64,000 nt of DNA from Bradyrhizobium algeriense (GTDB lineage Bacteria; Pseudomonadota; Alphaproteobacteria; Rhizobiales; Xanthobacteraceae), in the NCBI RefSeq assembly GCF_003062295.1, contig NZ_PYCN01000002.1:372001-436000 (forward strand). The letters run 5' to 3'. The first letter of the stretch is position 1, and each line of letters starts with the position of its first letter. Below, in pieces: positions 25,618 through 34,294 of this stretch. The notes below the pieces were generated by a model. It saw only the letters and a program-made list of their open reading frames with translations, was not told the DNA's origin and made no database searches. The position numbers and the translations under genes are program-made.

Positions 25618-27145
25618 GGCGACCCCGAAGGACCTGTTTCAGGCCAATCGCGACCGCGCAGTCCCCCTGCTCGCCAAATTAAGGAGTGAGGGCATCGGGC
25701 ATATGATCGACGGCAAGAGCGTGCCGTCGACTTCAGGCCAGACGTTCGAGACGAAATCCCCGGTCGACGGCGCGGTGCTGGCGTCGGTGGCGCGCGGCCA
25801 TGCCGAAGATATCGACCGTGCCGCAAGCGCAGCCGCGGCTGCCTTCAAATCCTGGCGCGAGATGTCTGCGGCGGCACGGAAGAAATTGCTGCATCGCGTA
25901 GCCGACGCGATCGAGGACCATGCCGACGACATCGCGGTGCTCGAATGCATCGACACCGGCCAGGCGCACCGCTTCATGGCCAAGGCCGCGATCCGTGCGG
26001 CGGAAAATTTTCGCTTCTTTGCCGACAAGTGCGCGGAGGCCCGGGACGGGCGCAACATGCCCGCCGAGGAGCACTGGAACATCTCGACCCGGGTGCCGAT
26101 CGGCCCGGTCGGCGTGATCACGCCGTGGAACACGCCGTTCATGCTGTCGACCTGGAAGATCGCCCCCGCCCTGGCCGCGGGCTGCACGGTGGTGCACAAG
26201 CCGGCGGAATGGTCGCCGGTGACCGCTGACCTCCTGTCAAAGCTGGCGAAACAGGCCGGCCTCCCCGACGGCGTGCTCAACACCGTCCACGGCATGGGCG
26301 AGGAAGCCGGCAAGGCGCTGACCGAGCATCCCGCCATCAAGGCGATCGGCTTCGTCGGCGAGAGTTCGACAGGCTCGGCGATCATGGCGCAGGGAGCCCC
26401 TACGCTGAAGCGCGTTCATTTCGAACTCGGCGGCAAGAACCCGGTGATCGTATTCGACGACGCCGATCTGGACCGCGCCCTCGATGCGGTGGTCTTCATG
26501 ATCTACTCGCTGAACGGCGAGCGCTGCACCTCGTCGAGCCGGCTATTGGTCCAGCAAGGCATTGCCGACAAGTTCATCGAGAATCTCACGGCGCGGGTGA
26601 AAGCCTTGAAGGTCGGCCACCCCCTCGATCCCGCCACCGAAATCGGGCCGCTGATCCATGAGCGGCATCTGGCAAAGGTCTGCAGCTATTTCGACGTCGC
26701 CAAGAAAGACGGCGCCACCATTGCGGTCGGCGGCAAGCCGCATGACGGGCCCGGCGGCGGGCATTACGTGCAGCCGACGCTGGTCACTGGCGCGCATTCG
26801 AAGATGCGGGTGGCGCAGGAGGAAGTGTTCGGCCCGTTCCTGACCGTGATCCCGTTCAAGGACGAGAAGGACGCGATCGAGATCGCCAACGGCGTCCAAT
26901 ACGGCCTTACCGGCTACGTCTGGACCGGCGACATGGGCCGGGCGCTGCGGGTGGCGGACGCGCTGGAAGCCGGCATGATCTGGCTCAACTCCGAAAACGT
27001 CCGCCATCTGCCGACGCCGTTCGGCGGCATGAAATCATCAGGCATCGGCCGCGACGGCGGCGACTATTCGTTCGACTTCTACATGGAGACCAAGCACGTC
27101 TCGCTCGCCCGCGGGACGCACAAGATTCAGAAGCTGGGAATTTGA
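25610..27145 (+). CDS. hpaE: 5-carboxymethyl-2-hydroxymuconate semialdehyde dehydrogenase HpaE
   Basis: 511 residues of the aldehyde dehydrogenase superfamily: NAD site TPWNTPFMLSTWKIAPALAAG, catalytic E272 in FELGGKNP and nucleophile C306 in GERCTSSSR. It oxidises the ring-cleavage semialdehyde to 5-carboxymethyl-2-hydroxymuconate with NAD. The position between hpaF and hpaD supports the specific name over a general ALDH. It overlaps hpaF by eight bases; a palindromic repeat follows before hpaD. Confidence 0.92.
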   Translation: MDKATPKDLFQANRDRAVPLLAKLRSEGIGHMIDGKSVPSTSGQTFETKSPVDGAVLASVARGHAEDIDRAASAAAAAFKSWREMSAAARKKLLHRVADAIEDHADDIAVLECIDTGQAHRFMAKAAIRAAENFRFFADKCAEARDGRNMPAEEHWNISTRVPIGPVGVITPWNTPFMLSTWKIAPALAAGCTVVHKPAEWSPVTADLLSKLAKQAGLPDGVLNTVHGMGEEAGKALTEHPAIKAIGFVGESSTGSAIMAQGAPTLKRVHFELGGKNPVIVFDDADLDRALDAVVFMIYSLNGERCTSSSRLLVQQGIADKFIENLTARVKALKVGHPLDPATEIGPLIHERHLAKVCSYFDVAKKDGATIAVGGKPHDGPGGGHYVQPTLVTGAHSKMRVAQEEVFGPFLTVIPFKDEKDAIEIANGVQYGLTGYVWTGDMGRALRVADALEAGMIWLNSENVRHLPTPFGGMKSSGIGRDGGDYSFDFYMETKHVSLARGTHKIQKLGI

Positions 27146-27152
27146 AGGCCAC

Positions 27153-27227
27153 CGTCGTTCCGGGGCGCGAAGCGAACCCGGAACCTCGAGATTCCGGGTT
27201 CGGTCCTGCGGACCGCCCCGGAATGAC
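27153..27227. repeat. Dispersed palindromic intergenic element, short copy 2
   Basis: About 75 bases opening CGTCGTTCCGGGGCGCGAAG and closing GACCGCCCCGGAATGAC. Its inner palindrome is AACCCGGAACCTCGAGATTCCGGGTT with one mismatched pair. It shares both outer ends and the CCTCGAGATTCC centre with the copies at 19836 and 30769 but lacks the long CAATTG arms. It sits inside the hpa operon between hpaE and hpaD, where it would form a hairpin in the mRNA. Confidence 0.85.
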
Positions 27228-27244
27228 AAATCCGAGGAAACCAC

Positions 27245-28228
27245 ATGCCCGTTCCAACACACACCTTCGACCCGCCGTTCAACATCATCCGCTGCAGCCA
27301 CGCGGTGCTCGATGTCGTCGACCTCAACAAGAGCCGCGCCTTCTATGAGAACACCGTCGGCCTCCATGTCGAGGACAGCGACGCCATGGCGGTGTACCTG
27401 CGCGGCAGCGAGGAGCATCAGCATCACTCACTGGTCTTAAGAAAGGCGCCGGTCGCGGCCTGCAGCCGGCTCGGCTTCAAGGTTGGCAATGACGGCGACC
27501 TCGACAAGGCGGCCAGCTTCTTTTCCGAGAACGGCATTACTTACGGCTTCGTCGAGCAGCCGTTCCAGGGCCGCACCCTGCAATTCACCGACCCCGCCGG
27601 CTTTCAGCTCGAACTTTACGCGTCGATGGAAAAGCGCCCGCATCTCTTGCGGCGCTACGACCTCTACAAAGGCTGCCATCCGCAGCGGCTCGACCATTTC
27701 AACGTCTTCGCGCCTGAAGTGCAAAACACCGTCGATTTCTACGCCCGGCTCGGCTTCCGGCTGACCGAATATGGCGAGGAAGACGGGCCGAACGGGCGCA
27801 TCGCGGCGGCCTGGATGCACCGCAAGGGCAATGTCCATGACCTCGCCATCACCAATGGCAAGGGCCCTCGCCTGCATCACATGGCCTATTGGACGCCGAC
27901 CGCGATGAACATCCTGCATCTCTGCGACGTGATGGCTTCCAGCGGTTATCTGAAGAACATCGAACGCGGCCCCGGCCGTCACGGCATCTCGAATGCGTTC
28001 TTCCTGTATGTCCGGGATCCCGACGGCCATCGCCTCGAGCTCTACACCAGCGATTATTTCACCGGCGACCACGACCACGAGCCGCTCCGCTGGTCGCTGA
28101 AGGACCCGCGCCGGCAGACCCTGTGGGGCGCGCCCGCGCCACGCTCCTGGTTCGAGGAAGGCACGCCCTTTGCCGGCCAGGCGGTGCGCGAACCCGCCTT
28201 CGTCGCCGACGTCACGATTGCGGATTGA
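27245..28228 (+). CDS. hpaD: 3,4-dihydroxyphenylacetate 2,3-dioxygenase HpaD
   Basis: 327 residues with two vicinal-oxygen-chelate (VOC) modules. In the second module the metal ligands can be placed at H151 (LDHFNVF), H211 or H212 (LHHMAYW) and E265 (HRLELY), close to the 2-His-1-Glu set of homoprotocatechuate 2,3-dioxygenase. The enzyme opens the aromatic ring next to the hydroxyls with O2. The C-terminal tail DHDHEPLRWSLKDPRRQ is typical of this dioxygenase type. It is preceded by a GAGGAAACC ribosome-binding site. Confidence 0.92.
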   Translation: MPVPTHTFDPPFNIIRCSHAVLDVVDLNKSRAFYENTVGLHVEDSDAMAVYLRGSEEHQHHSLVLRKAPVAACSRLGFKVGNDGDLDKAASFFSENGITYGFVEQPFQGRTLQFTDPAGFQLELYASMEKRPHLLRRYDLYKGCHPQRLDHFNVFAPEVQNTVDFYARLGFRLTEYGEEDGPNGRIAAAWMHRKGNVHDLAITNGKGPRLHHMAYWTPTAMNILHLCDVMASSGYLKNIERGPGRHGISNAFFLYVRDPDGHRLELYTSDYFTGDHDHEPLRWSLKDPRRQTLWGAPAPRSWFEEGTPFAGQAVREPAFVADVTIAD

Positions 28229-28239
28229 CGGAACAGAAA

Positions 28240-29109
28240 ATGGCCTCTCCCCGCCTCGCGACTTTCACTGTTAACGGCTCGCAGAAATACGGCGCCGTGA
28301 CCGATTCCGGCATCGTCGATCTCTCCGCGCGTTTCGGAACGCAATTTCCGACGCTGCGCGAAGCCATTGCCGATGGCGCACTGATGAAACTCGCCGAAGA
28401 CGCCGCGAAGCGCTCACCGGACCATGCGCTCGATGCGATCACCTGGCAGCCGCCGATCCCCTCGCCGGAAAAGATCATCTGCATCGGCGTCAACTACCCG
28501 GACCGCAACGCCGAATACAAGGACGGCCAGGACGCGCCGAAATATCCGAGCATGTTCATGCGGACGCCGCGCTCCTTTGTCGGCCACAACACGCCGCTGG
28601 TCCGCCCGCGTGCCTCAGCCCAGCTCGATTACGAGGGTGAGCTGGTGCTGGTCATCGGCAAGGCCGGCCGGCACATCAAGGAGAGCGACGCGCTGGACCA
28701 CATCGCCGCCGTCACACTCTGCAACGAGGGCACCATCCGCGACTGGGTGCGGCACGCCAAGTTCAACGTCACGCAGGGTAAGAATTTCGATTCCACCGGC
28801 AGCCTTGGGCCGTGGATCGTGCCCTACACCAACGAAAGCCAGATCGCCGACATCCGTCTCACCACGCGGGTCAATGGCGAGACGCGGCAGGACGACCGCA
28901 CGGGGCGACTGATCTTCGGCTTCCGCTATTTGATCAACTACCTCTCGACCTTTACAACGCTGGTGCCCGGTGACGTCATCGTGACGGGAACGCCAACCGG
29001 CGCCGGCGCGCGCTTCGACCCGCCGCGCTATCTGAAGCCCGGCGACATCATCGAGGTCGAAGCCGAAGGTGTCGGCGTGCTGAAAAACGGCGTCGTCGAC
29101 GAAGCCTGA
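28240..29109 (+). CDS. Fumarylacetoacetate hydrolase-family protein (HpaG-type decarboxylase/isomerase)
   Basis: 289 residues from the ATG at 28240; the longer upstream frame overlaps hpaD and is not credible. FAH-fold blocks: KIICIGVNYPDRNAEY near 82, RTPRSFVGHN, LDYEGELVLVIG near 130 (metal Glu pair), FDSTGSLGPWIV, and GDVIVTGTPTGAGARFDP near 245. In this operon the expected role is decarboxylation of 5-oxopent-3-ene-1,2,5-tricarboxylate to 2-oxohept-4-ene-1,7-dioate, the HpaG step. Sequence alone cannot separate HpaG from other FAH-family hydrolases. It starts 11 bases after hpaD. Confidence 0.85.
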   Translation: MASPRLATFTVNGSQKYGAVTDSGIVDLSARFGTQFPTLREAIADGALMKLAEDAAKRSPDHALDAITWQPPIPSPEKIICIGVNYPDRNAEYKDGQDAPKYPSMFMRTPRSFVGHNTPLVRPRASAQLDYEGELVLVIGKAGRHIKESDALDHIAAVTLCNEGTIRDWVRHAKFNVTQGKNFDSTGSLGPWIVPYTNESQIADIRLTTRVNGETRQDDRTGRLIFGFRYLINYLSTFTTLVPGDVIVTGTPTGAGARFDPPRYLKPGDIIEVEAEGVGVLKNGVVDEA

Positions 29110-29138
29110 TCAATCCTGAGAAGCGAGTGGATAGTGCA

Positions 29139-30764
29139 ATGACCTCAACCTCCGGCGGCGAAGCGATCGTCAATGGCCTCGTCGCGCATGGCGTCGATAC
29201 CGTATTCGGCCTGCCCGGCGCGCAGATCTACGGGCTGTTCGACGCCTTCCATCAGGCGCAATTGAAGGTGATCGGCGCGCGGCATGAGCAGGCCTGCGGC
29301 TACATGGCCTATGGCTATGCGCGCTCCACTGGCCGCCCCGGCGTGTTCAGCGTGGTGCCTGGCCCCGGCGTGCTCAATGCCGGTGCGGCGCTGCTCACCG
29401 CGTTCGGATCGAACGAGCCGGTGCTGTGCCTCACCGGCCAGGTGCCGACGCCGTTTCTCGGCAAGGGCCGCGGCCATCTGCACGAAATGCCGGATCAGCT
29501 CGCGACGCTGCGCACGTTTGTAAAATGGGCCGACCGCATCGAATATCCCGATGTCGCGCCCGCGATGGTCTCGCGTGCGTTTCAGGAGATGATGTCGGGA
29601 CGCCGTGGTCCGGTTTCGCTGGAAATGCCGTGGGACGTGTTTACGCAGCGCGCCGAAGTCGGACCCGCCAAAGTGTTCGATACCCTGCCCGCACCGCAGC
29701 CCGACCCTGATCGCATCAGGGCCGCGGCGGCACTGATCAAGGACAGCAGGCGGCCGATGATCTTTGTCGGCAGCGGCGCGATCCATGCGCGCGAGGAAAT
29801 TCTCGAACTGGCTGAAATGATCGACGCACCCGTGGTGGCGTTCCGCAGCGGCCGCGGCATCGTCTCCAATGCGCACGAGCTCGGGCTGACCATGGCGGCG
29901 GCCTACAGGCTGTGGCCGGCCACCGATCTGATGATCGGGATCGGCACCCGGCTGGAATTGCCGACGATGTCGCGCTGGCCCTATCGCCCCGACGGCCTGA
30001 AATCGGTTCGCATCGATATCGATCCCGTGGAGATGCGGCGCTACGTGCCCGACGCGGCCGTGATCGCGGATGCCAAGGCCGGCACCGCCGATCTGGCGGC
30101 GGCGGTGAAAAAGGCCGGCTATAGCAAGAGCAGCGGCCGGCGCGCCGAGATCCGCGAGGCGACCGCGGCCGCGCAGCAGGAGATCCAGAAGGTTCAGCCG
30201 CAAATGGCGTATCTGAACATCCTGCGCGAGGTGCTGCCGGCAAATGCGATCGTCACCGACGAGCTGTCACAGGTCGGCTTCGCCTCCTGGTACGGTTTTC
30301 CGATCTACGAGCCGCGCACCTTCATTACCTCGGGCTATCAGGGCACGCTCGGCTCTGGCTTCCCCACTGCGCTTGGCGCCAAGGTCGCCAATCCGGACCG
30401 GCCGGTGGTCGCGATCACGGGCGACGGCGGCTTCATGTTCGGCGTGCAGGAACTATCGACCGCCGCGCAGTTCAGGATCGGCGTGGTGACGCTGGTCTTC
30501 AACAACAACGCCTATGGCAATGTGCGTCGCGACCAGCGCGAGCACTTTGACGGACGCGTGGTGGCGTCGGACCTGGTCAATCCGGATTTCGTAAAGCTTG
30601 CGGAATCCTTCGGCGTCGGCGCGGCACGCGTGACCTCGCCGGATCATTTCCGCCCCGCGCTGGAAAAGGCGCTGGCCGACGGCGGGCCCTACGTGATTTC
30701 GGTGGAAGTGCCGACGGATTCGGAAGTCTCGCCCTGGGCGTTCATTCATCCGGCGAAGCCGTAG
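29139..30764 (+). CDS. Thiamine diphosphate-dependent enzyme, acetolactate synthase-like
   Basis: 541 residues from the ATG at 29139 (a GTG four codons earlier is possible). It has the three-domain POX/ALS layout: ThDP pyrimidine domain with the activating Glu in IGARHEQACGYMAYGYAR, a central domain, and the pyrophosphate domain with GDGGFMFG...NNNAYGN. It lacks the usual neighbouring small regulatory subunit gene, so biosynthetic acetolactate synthase is unlikely. Lying 29 bases after the HpaG-like gene, it may decarboxylate an aromatic 2-oxo acid such as 4-hydroxyphenylpyruvate to feed this pathway; that is inference. Confidence 0.82.
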   Translation: MTSTSGGEAIVNGLVAHGVDTVFGLPGAQIYGLFDAFHQAQLKVIGARHEQACGYMAYGYARSTGRPGVFSVVPGPGVLNAGAALLTAFGSNEPVLCLTGQVPTPFLGKGRGHLHEMPDQLATLRTFVKWADRIEYPDVAPAMVSRAFQEMMSGRRGPVSLEMPWDVFTQRAEVGPAKVFDTLPAPQPDPDRIRAAAALIKDSRRPMIFVGSGAIHAREEILELAEMIDAPVVAFRSGRGIVSNAHELGLTMAAAYRLWPATDLMIGIGTRLELPTMSRWPYRPDGLKSVRIDIDPVEMRRYVPDAAVIADAKAGTADLAAAVKKAGYSKSSGRRAEIREATAAAQQEIQKVQPQMAYLNILREVLPANAIVTDELSQVGFASWYGFPIYEPRTFITSGYQGTLGSGFPTALGAKVANPDRPVVAITGDGGFMFGVQELSTAAQFRIGVVTLVFNNNAYGNVRRDQREHFDGRVVASDLVNPDFVKLAESFGVGAARVTSPDHFRPALEKALADGGPYVISVEVPTDSEVSPWAFIHPAKP

Positions 30765-30768
30765 TCGC

Positions 30769-30896
30769 CGTCGTTCCGGGGCGATGCGAAGCATCGAACC
30801 ACAGATGTGCGATTGCACATCGGGGAACCTCGAGATTCCCCGATGCGCAATTGCTCATCTGAGGTCTGGTCCTTCGGACCATCCCGGAATGACGAC
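30769..30896. repeat. Dispersed palindromic intergenic element, copy 3 (inverted)
   Basis: Same element as 19836-19961 but in the opposite orientation: it opens CGTCGTTCCGGGGCGATGCG and closes GGACCATCCCGGAATGACGAC. The inner arms have several mismatches (GATGTGCGATTGCACATC against GATGCGCAATTGCTCATC), so this copy is more worn than copy 1. It fills the gap between two convergent genes, where it may act as a bidirectional terminator. Confidence 0.88.
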
Positions 30897-30901
30897 AGAG
30901 G

Positions 30902-32140
30902 TTAAACCTGCTTCGCCGCCATGCTTCGCTGCATCCGCGAAGCCGCAATCACCAGCAGGCCAGCGCCTGCCACCGACCAGCACGCCAACGGCGCCCATTG
31001 CAGCAGCGGTGCATATTCCGGCAGTTTTTGTAAGCCGCCGGCAACCGCCGCCATGCGTGCAAAGGTCGCGAGCGCCAGCGCGGAAAACACCAGTCCGACG
31101 ACCTTGCCCTCGGCGCCGGTCTCCCCGATCGCCAGCGCGGCCGAGACCGCGGCCATCAGCATGCAGCCCCATGCAGCACCAGCGATGAACTGCGCGGCGA
31201 TCAGCACATTGAGATTGCCGGCCATTTCCGCGCCCAGCACCGCCAGCGCGCCCAGGAGACCGGCGGCGCCCATCACGATCAGCCCGCCGCGGTGCTTGAC
31301 CACGACGCTCGCCGGAAACATCGCGATGTTGAAGCCGATCCAGAACACCGGCATCAGCCATGGCAGCTCATCCGGCTTGGCGAAGCGCAGGAAGAACGGC
31401 GTGCTGTTGATGGAGAAATGCAGTTGGTAGCCGAGCGACAGGATGACCATCGAGGCGATGAAGAACATCGGCACCTGGCCGAGCGATTTTGCCGGCGCAG
31501 CCGGTTGTTTCGCGACCGGCGGTGCCTGCGCCAGATCGCGTTCGACCTTCGACAAAGCGAGCGTCGTAATCAGCAGCACCACGCCCGAGATCACGAAGGG
31601 GAGCCGCGGATCGTGATTGCGCAGGACCACACCGAGATAGGGCGATACCGCGCCCGCCAGTCCGTAGCCGAGCATTGCCAGCGCCGACAAAAACGGGATC
31701 GCCGGCCGTGCGGCGTATTTGCCTAGTAGCGTCAGCGGCGGTGCGCGCAGGGCCGATGACGTCACGACCCAGATCAGGATCAGTCCGATGAACCAGACCT
31801 GCGCCCCCGGCCCGGTGCCCGCCACGAACGGCAGCGCGACAAAGGCCGCGCAGGAGATTGCGGTCAGGACGCCGACGAACACGCCGAGCTTGCCGACGAA
31901 CGGCGCGATCCTGTCGGCGGCAATTCCCATGGCGGTATCGGTGATGGTGAAGATCGCCTGATCCAGCATCAGGATCAGGATCACGGCTGATGGCGCGATC
32001 CCGACTTCGGCGCACAGCTTTGGCAGATAGATAACGTAAGTGGTCCAGCCCAGCGTGAAGACGAGCTGCAGCACGGCGAGATAGACGCCGGTGCTGTTGG
32101 CGCTGGTGGCGGTATCGGACTTTGCGTCTGTAGCGGTCAT
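30902..32140 (-). CDS. MFS transporter
   Basis: 412 residues from the ATG at 32140; the longer frame adds a non-hydrophobic leader. It has about twelve hydrophobic helices in two halves with a polar loop near residue 205 (KVERDLAQAPPVAKQPAAP). I do not recognise a substrate subfamily. It is convergent with the ThDP enzyme gene and ends six bases from the palindromic repeat. It might import an aromatic acid for the hpa pathway, but nothing in the sequence shows this. Confidence 0.82.
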   Translation of the reverse strand: MTATDAKSDTATSANSTGVYLAVLQLVFTLGWTTYVIYLPKLCAEVGIAPSAVILILMLDQAIFTITDTAMGIAADRIAPFVGKLGVFVGVLTAISCAAFVALPFVAGTGPGAQVWFIGLILIWVVTSSALRAPPLTLLGKYAARPAIPFLSALAMLGYGLAGAVSPYLGVVLRNHDPRLPFVISGVVLLITTLALSKVERDLAQAPPVAKQPAAPAKSLGQVPMFFIASMVILSLGYQLHFSINSTPFFLRFAKPDELPWLMPVFWIGFNIAMFPASVVVKHRGGLIVMGAAGLLGALAVLGAEMAGNLNVLIAAQFIAGAAWGCMLMAAVSAALAIGETGAEGKVVGLVFSALALATFARMAAVAGGLQKLPEYAPLLQWAPLACWSVAGAGLLVIAASRMQRSMAAKQV

Positions 32141-32291
32141 GTCGGCCCCCCGGCTCGAGAGAGTGTAGACCAGAGGAAACGCCGATGGAACGCCTCTTCC
32201 CTTCTCCCCTTGTGGGAGAAGGTGGATCGGCTGAATGTCAGGAATGGAGACATCGCCGTCGCAAATCTCCAAAGGGCATCATGACCTCGGC

Positions 32292-33815
32292 TCAAAAATC
32301 CGGCTCTTCCTCAGCCACCCGGTTCTGGTGACGCCAATGCTGCCATATGGCCAGCCCGACCGAGGCCGCCGCCGCCAGCAGCAGCAAGCCGGAAATCGGC
32401 CGCGTCAGGAAAAGCCAGGGATTCGCGTCGGTCATGATCGCGCGCACAAGGTTGATCTCGATCTGGTCGCCGAGAATTAAACCTAAGATCAGCGGCGCGA
32501 GCGGAAAGCCGAGCTTGACCAGCACGTAGCCGACGACGCCAAACATCAGCAGCACGTAGACGCTCTGCATGGTATTGTTGAGCGCGTAGGCGCCGACGAC
32601 GCAGAGCACGAGCACGACTGGCGCCAGCACCGCCATCCGCACCGAGGTCACGCGCAGCATCAGCGGCATCAGCGCGAGGCAGATCAGCAGCATGCAGGGG
32701 TGCGCAAGGATGTAAGCCGCATAGATGCCGTAGGCGATATCAGGGTTTTGCGAGATGAACAGCGGTCCCGACTGAATGCCGTGGATCGTCATCGCGCCAA
32801 GCATCACGGCGGTGACAGCGTCGCCGGGAATGCCGAATGCCATGATGGTCATCAGCGAGCCGCTGACATTGGCGTTGTTCGAGGCTTCCGAAGCGATGAT
32901 GCCCTCGGGGTGGCCCTTGCCGAAACGCTCCGGCGTTTTCGAGAATTTCTTGGCCTGGTCATAGGCCATGACGCTCGATGCGCTGCCGCCGATGGCAGGC
33001 AGGATTCCGATGATCAGCCCGACGATCGTTGCCCACGCAAGCAGGAACGGCTGCTTGAAGATTTCCAGGTTCACCTTGAGGTGCGAGAAGCGCTCGAGCC
33101 TGACCCCGACCAGCGATTCCACCGCCTGGCCGCGCGGCGAATTCAGCTTCTCCAGATCGGTCATGATCTGCGCGAAAGCGAAAATGCCGATCAGCACGGG
33201 GAGGAACGGAAAGCCGCCGCCGATGAACGCCGAGCCGAAGGTAAAGCGCGGCACGCTGCCGATCGGATCGTGGCCGACCACCGTGATCAACAACCCGATG
33301 GCAGTCGAGATCAGTCCCTTGAGGAGCGAGGATTCGGTGAGACCCGCTACCATCGCCATGGCGAGCACGAACAGCGAGAAGTATTCCCATGGCCCGAATT
33401 CCAGCGCGATCGCCGCAAGCGGCCCGGTGAGGAACACCAGGAATAAGGCGCCGAGCAGGCCGCCCCAGACCGAAGCCCAGACGCCGAGCCAAATGGCACG
33501 GCCCGGCTCGCCATTGCGCGCCATTGGAAAGCCGTCGAACGTGGTGGCGATCGAAGAAGGCGAGCCGGGGATACCAAGCAGACAGCAGGCGATGAGGCCG
33601 CCGGTCGATCCGCCGACATAGACGCCGGTCATCGCCGCAAGGCCCGCCAGCGGATCGAGCCCATAGGTGAACGGCAGCACCACGATGACCGTCATGGTGA
33701 TGGTGACGCCCGGCAGCGAACCACCGATAACGCCGATGAATGTGCCGGCAAACAGCGGCAACAGATATTTCCACTGGGCGACGTTGACGAGGCCGTTCCA
33801 GAGTAAATCGAGCAT
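32292..33815 (-). CDS. Tripartite tricarboxylate transporter large permease (TctA family)
   Basis: 507 residues from the ATG at 33815, which overlaps the stop of the TctB-type gene as TGATG. Family features are GSLPGVTITMTVIVVLPFTYGLDP near 30, GGSTGGLIACCLLGIPG near 65 and a mirrored IGILPAIGGSASSVMAY near 265, with about twelve helices. It forms the Na+- or H+-coupled channel for a carboxylic acid delivered by the periplasmic binding protein. Substrates of this family range from citrate to aromatic acids and cannot be told from sequence. Confidence 0.93.
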   Translation of the reverse strand: MLDLLWNGLVNVAQWKYLLPLFAGTFIGVIGGSLPGVTITMTVIVVLPFTYGLDPLAGLAAMTGVYVGGSTGGLIACCLLGIPGSPSSIATTFDGFPMARNGEPGRAIWLGVWASVWGGLLGALFLVFLTGPLAAIALEFGPWEYFSLFVLAMAMVAGLTESSLLKGLISTAIGLLITVVGHDPIGSVPRFTFGSAFIGGGFPFLPVLIGIFAFAQIMTDLEKLNSPRGQAVESLVGVRLERFSHLKVNLEIFKQPFLLAWATIVGLIIGILPAIGGSASSVMAYDQAKKFSKTPERFGKGHPEGIIASEASNNANVSGSLMTIMAFGIPGDAVTAVMLGAMTIHGIQSGPLFISQNPDIAYGIYAAYILAHPCMLLICLALMPLMLRVTSVRMAVLAPVVLVLCVVGAYALNNTMQSVYVLLMFGVVGYVLVKLGFPLAPLILGLILGDQIEINLVRAIMTDANPWLFLTRPISGLLLLAAAASVGLAIWQHWRHQNRVAEEEPDF

Positions 33816-34294
33816 CAGAAGCCCGTCCAGGCGCCGCGTGGCAGCAGCACCAGCAAGTATCGTTCGAAGACGAAGTAGCTCACCATGGCGGTGCCGAGCG
33901 CAATCGCGGCGAGTACACCCCATTGCCGCGTCGTTTGCGGCCTGCCCAATGCGGCCTGCAGCGCGCCGACGAACAAGACCGTGGCGACGCGAAATCCCAC
34001 AAGCGGCAGCAGCACCACATAGGCGCCGACGATTGCGAACGCGATCACGACCAGGCGATAATTTCGTCGCGGCGCGTCACCCGCGCCGGCTGCGGCCGCC
34101 GGGCGGCGCTTCAGGAGGTCCTGCAGAACTAATAGCGCGCTCGCGGCCGCCATGAACGACAGCACGATGGCCGGGTAAAAACCCGGCCCGACCGGAACGA
34201 TCGGCAGGGACGGAAGCTGGAACGACTTGACCAGGAGGACCAGGCTGATCGCGAGCAGGATCAGCCCGGCAATTCCGTCGCGGCCGATACTCAT
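33815..34294 (-). CDS. Tripartite tricarboxylate transporter small subunit (TctB family)
   Basis: 159 residues with four predicted transmembrane helices: two near the N-terminus (GLILLAISLVLLV, PAIVLSFMAAASALLVL) and two after a short cytoplasmic loop. It starts with an ATGA overlap on the tctC-type gene and ends with a TGATG overlap on the tctA-type gene, the usual tight tctCBA coupling. TctB is the poorly conserved helper of the permease. Confidence 0.88.
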   Translation of the reverse strand: MSIGRDGIAGLILLAISLVLLVKSFQLPSLPIVPVGPGFYPAIVLSFMAAASALLVLQDLLKRRPAAAAGAGDAPRRNYRLVVIAFAIVGAYVVLLPLVGFRVATVLFVGALQAALGRPQTTRQWGVLAAIALGTAMVSYFVFERYLLVLLPRGAWTGF

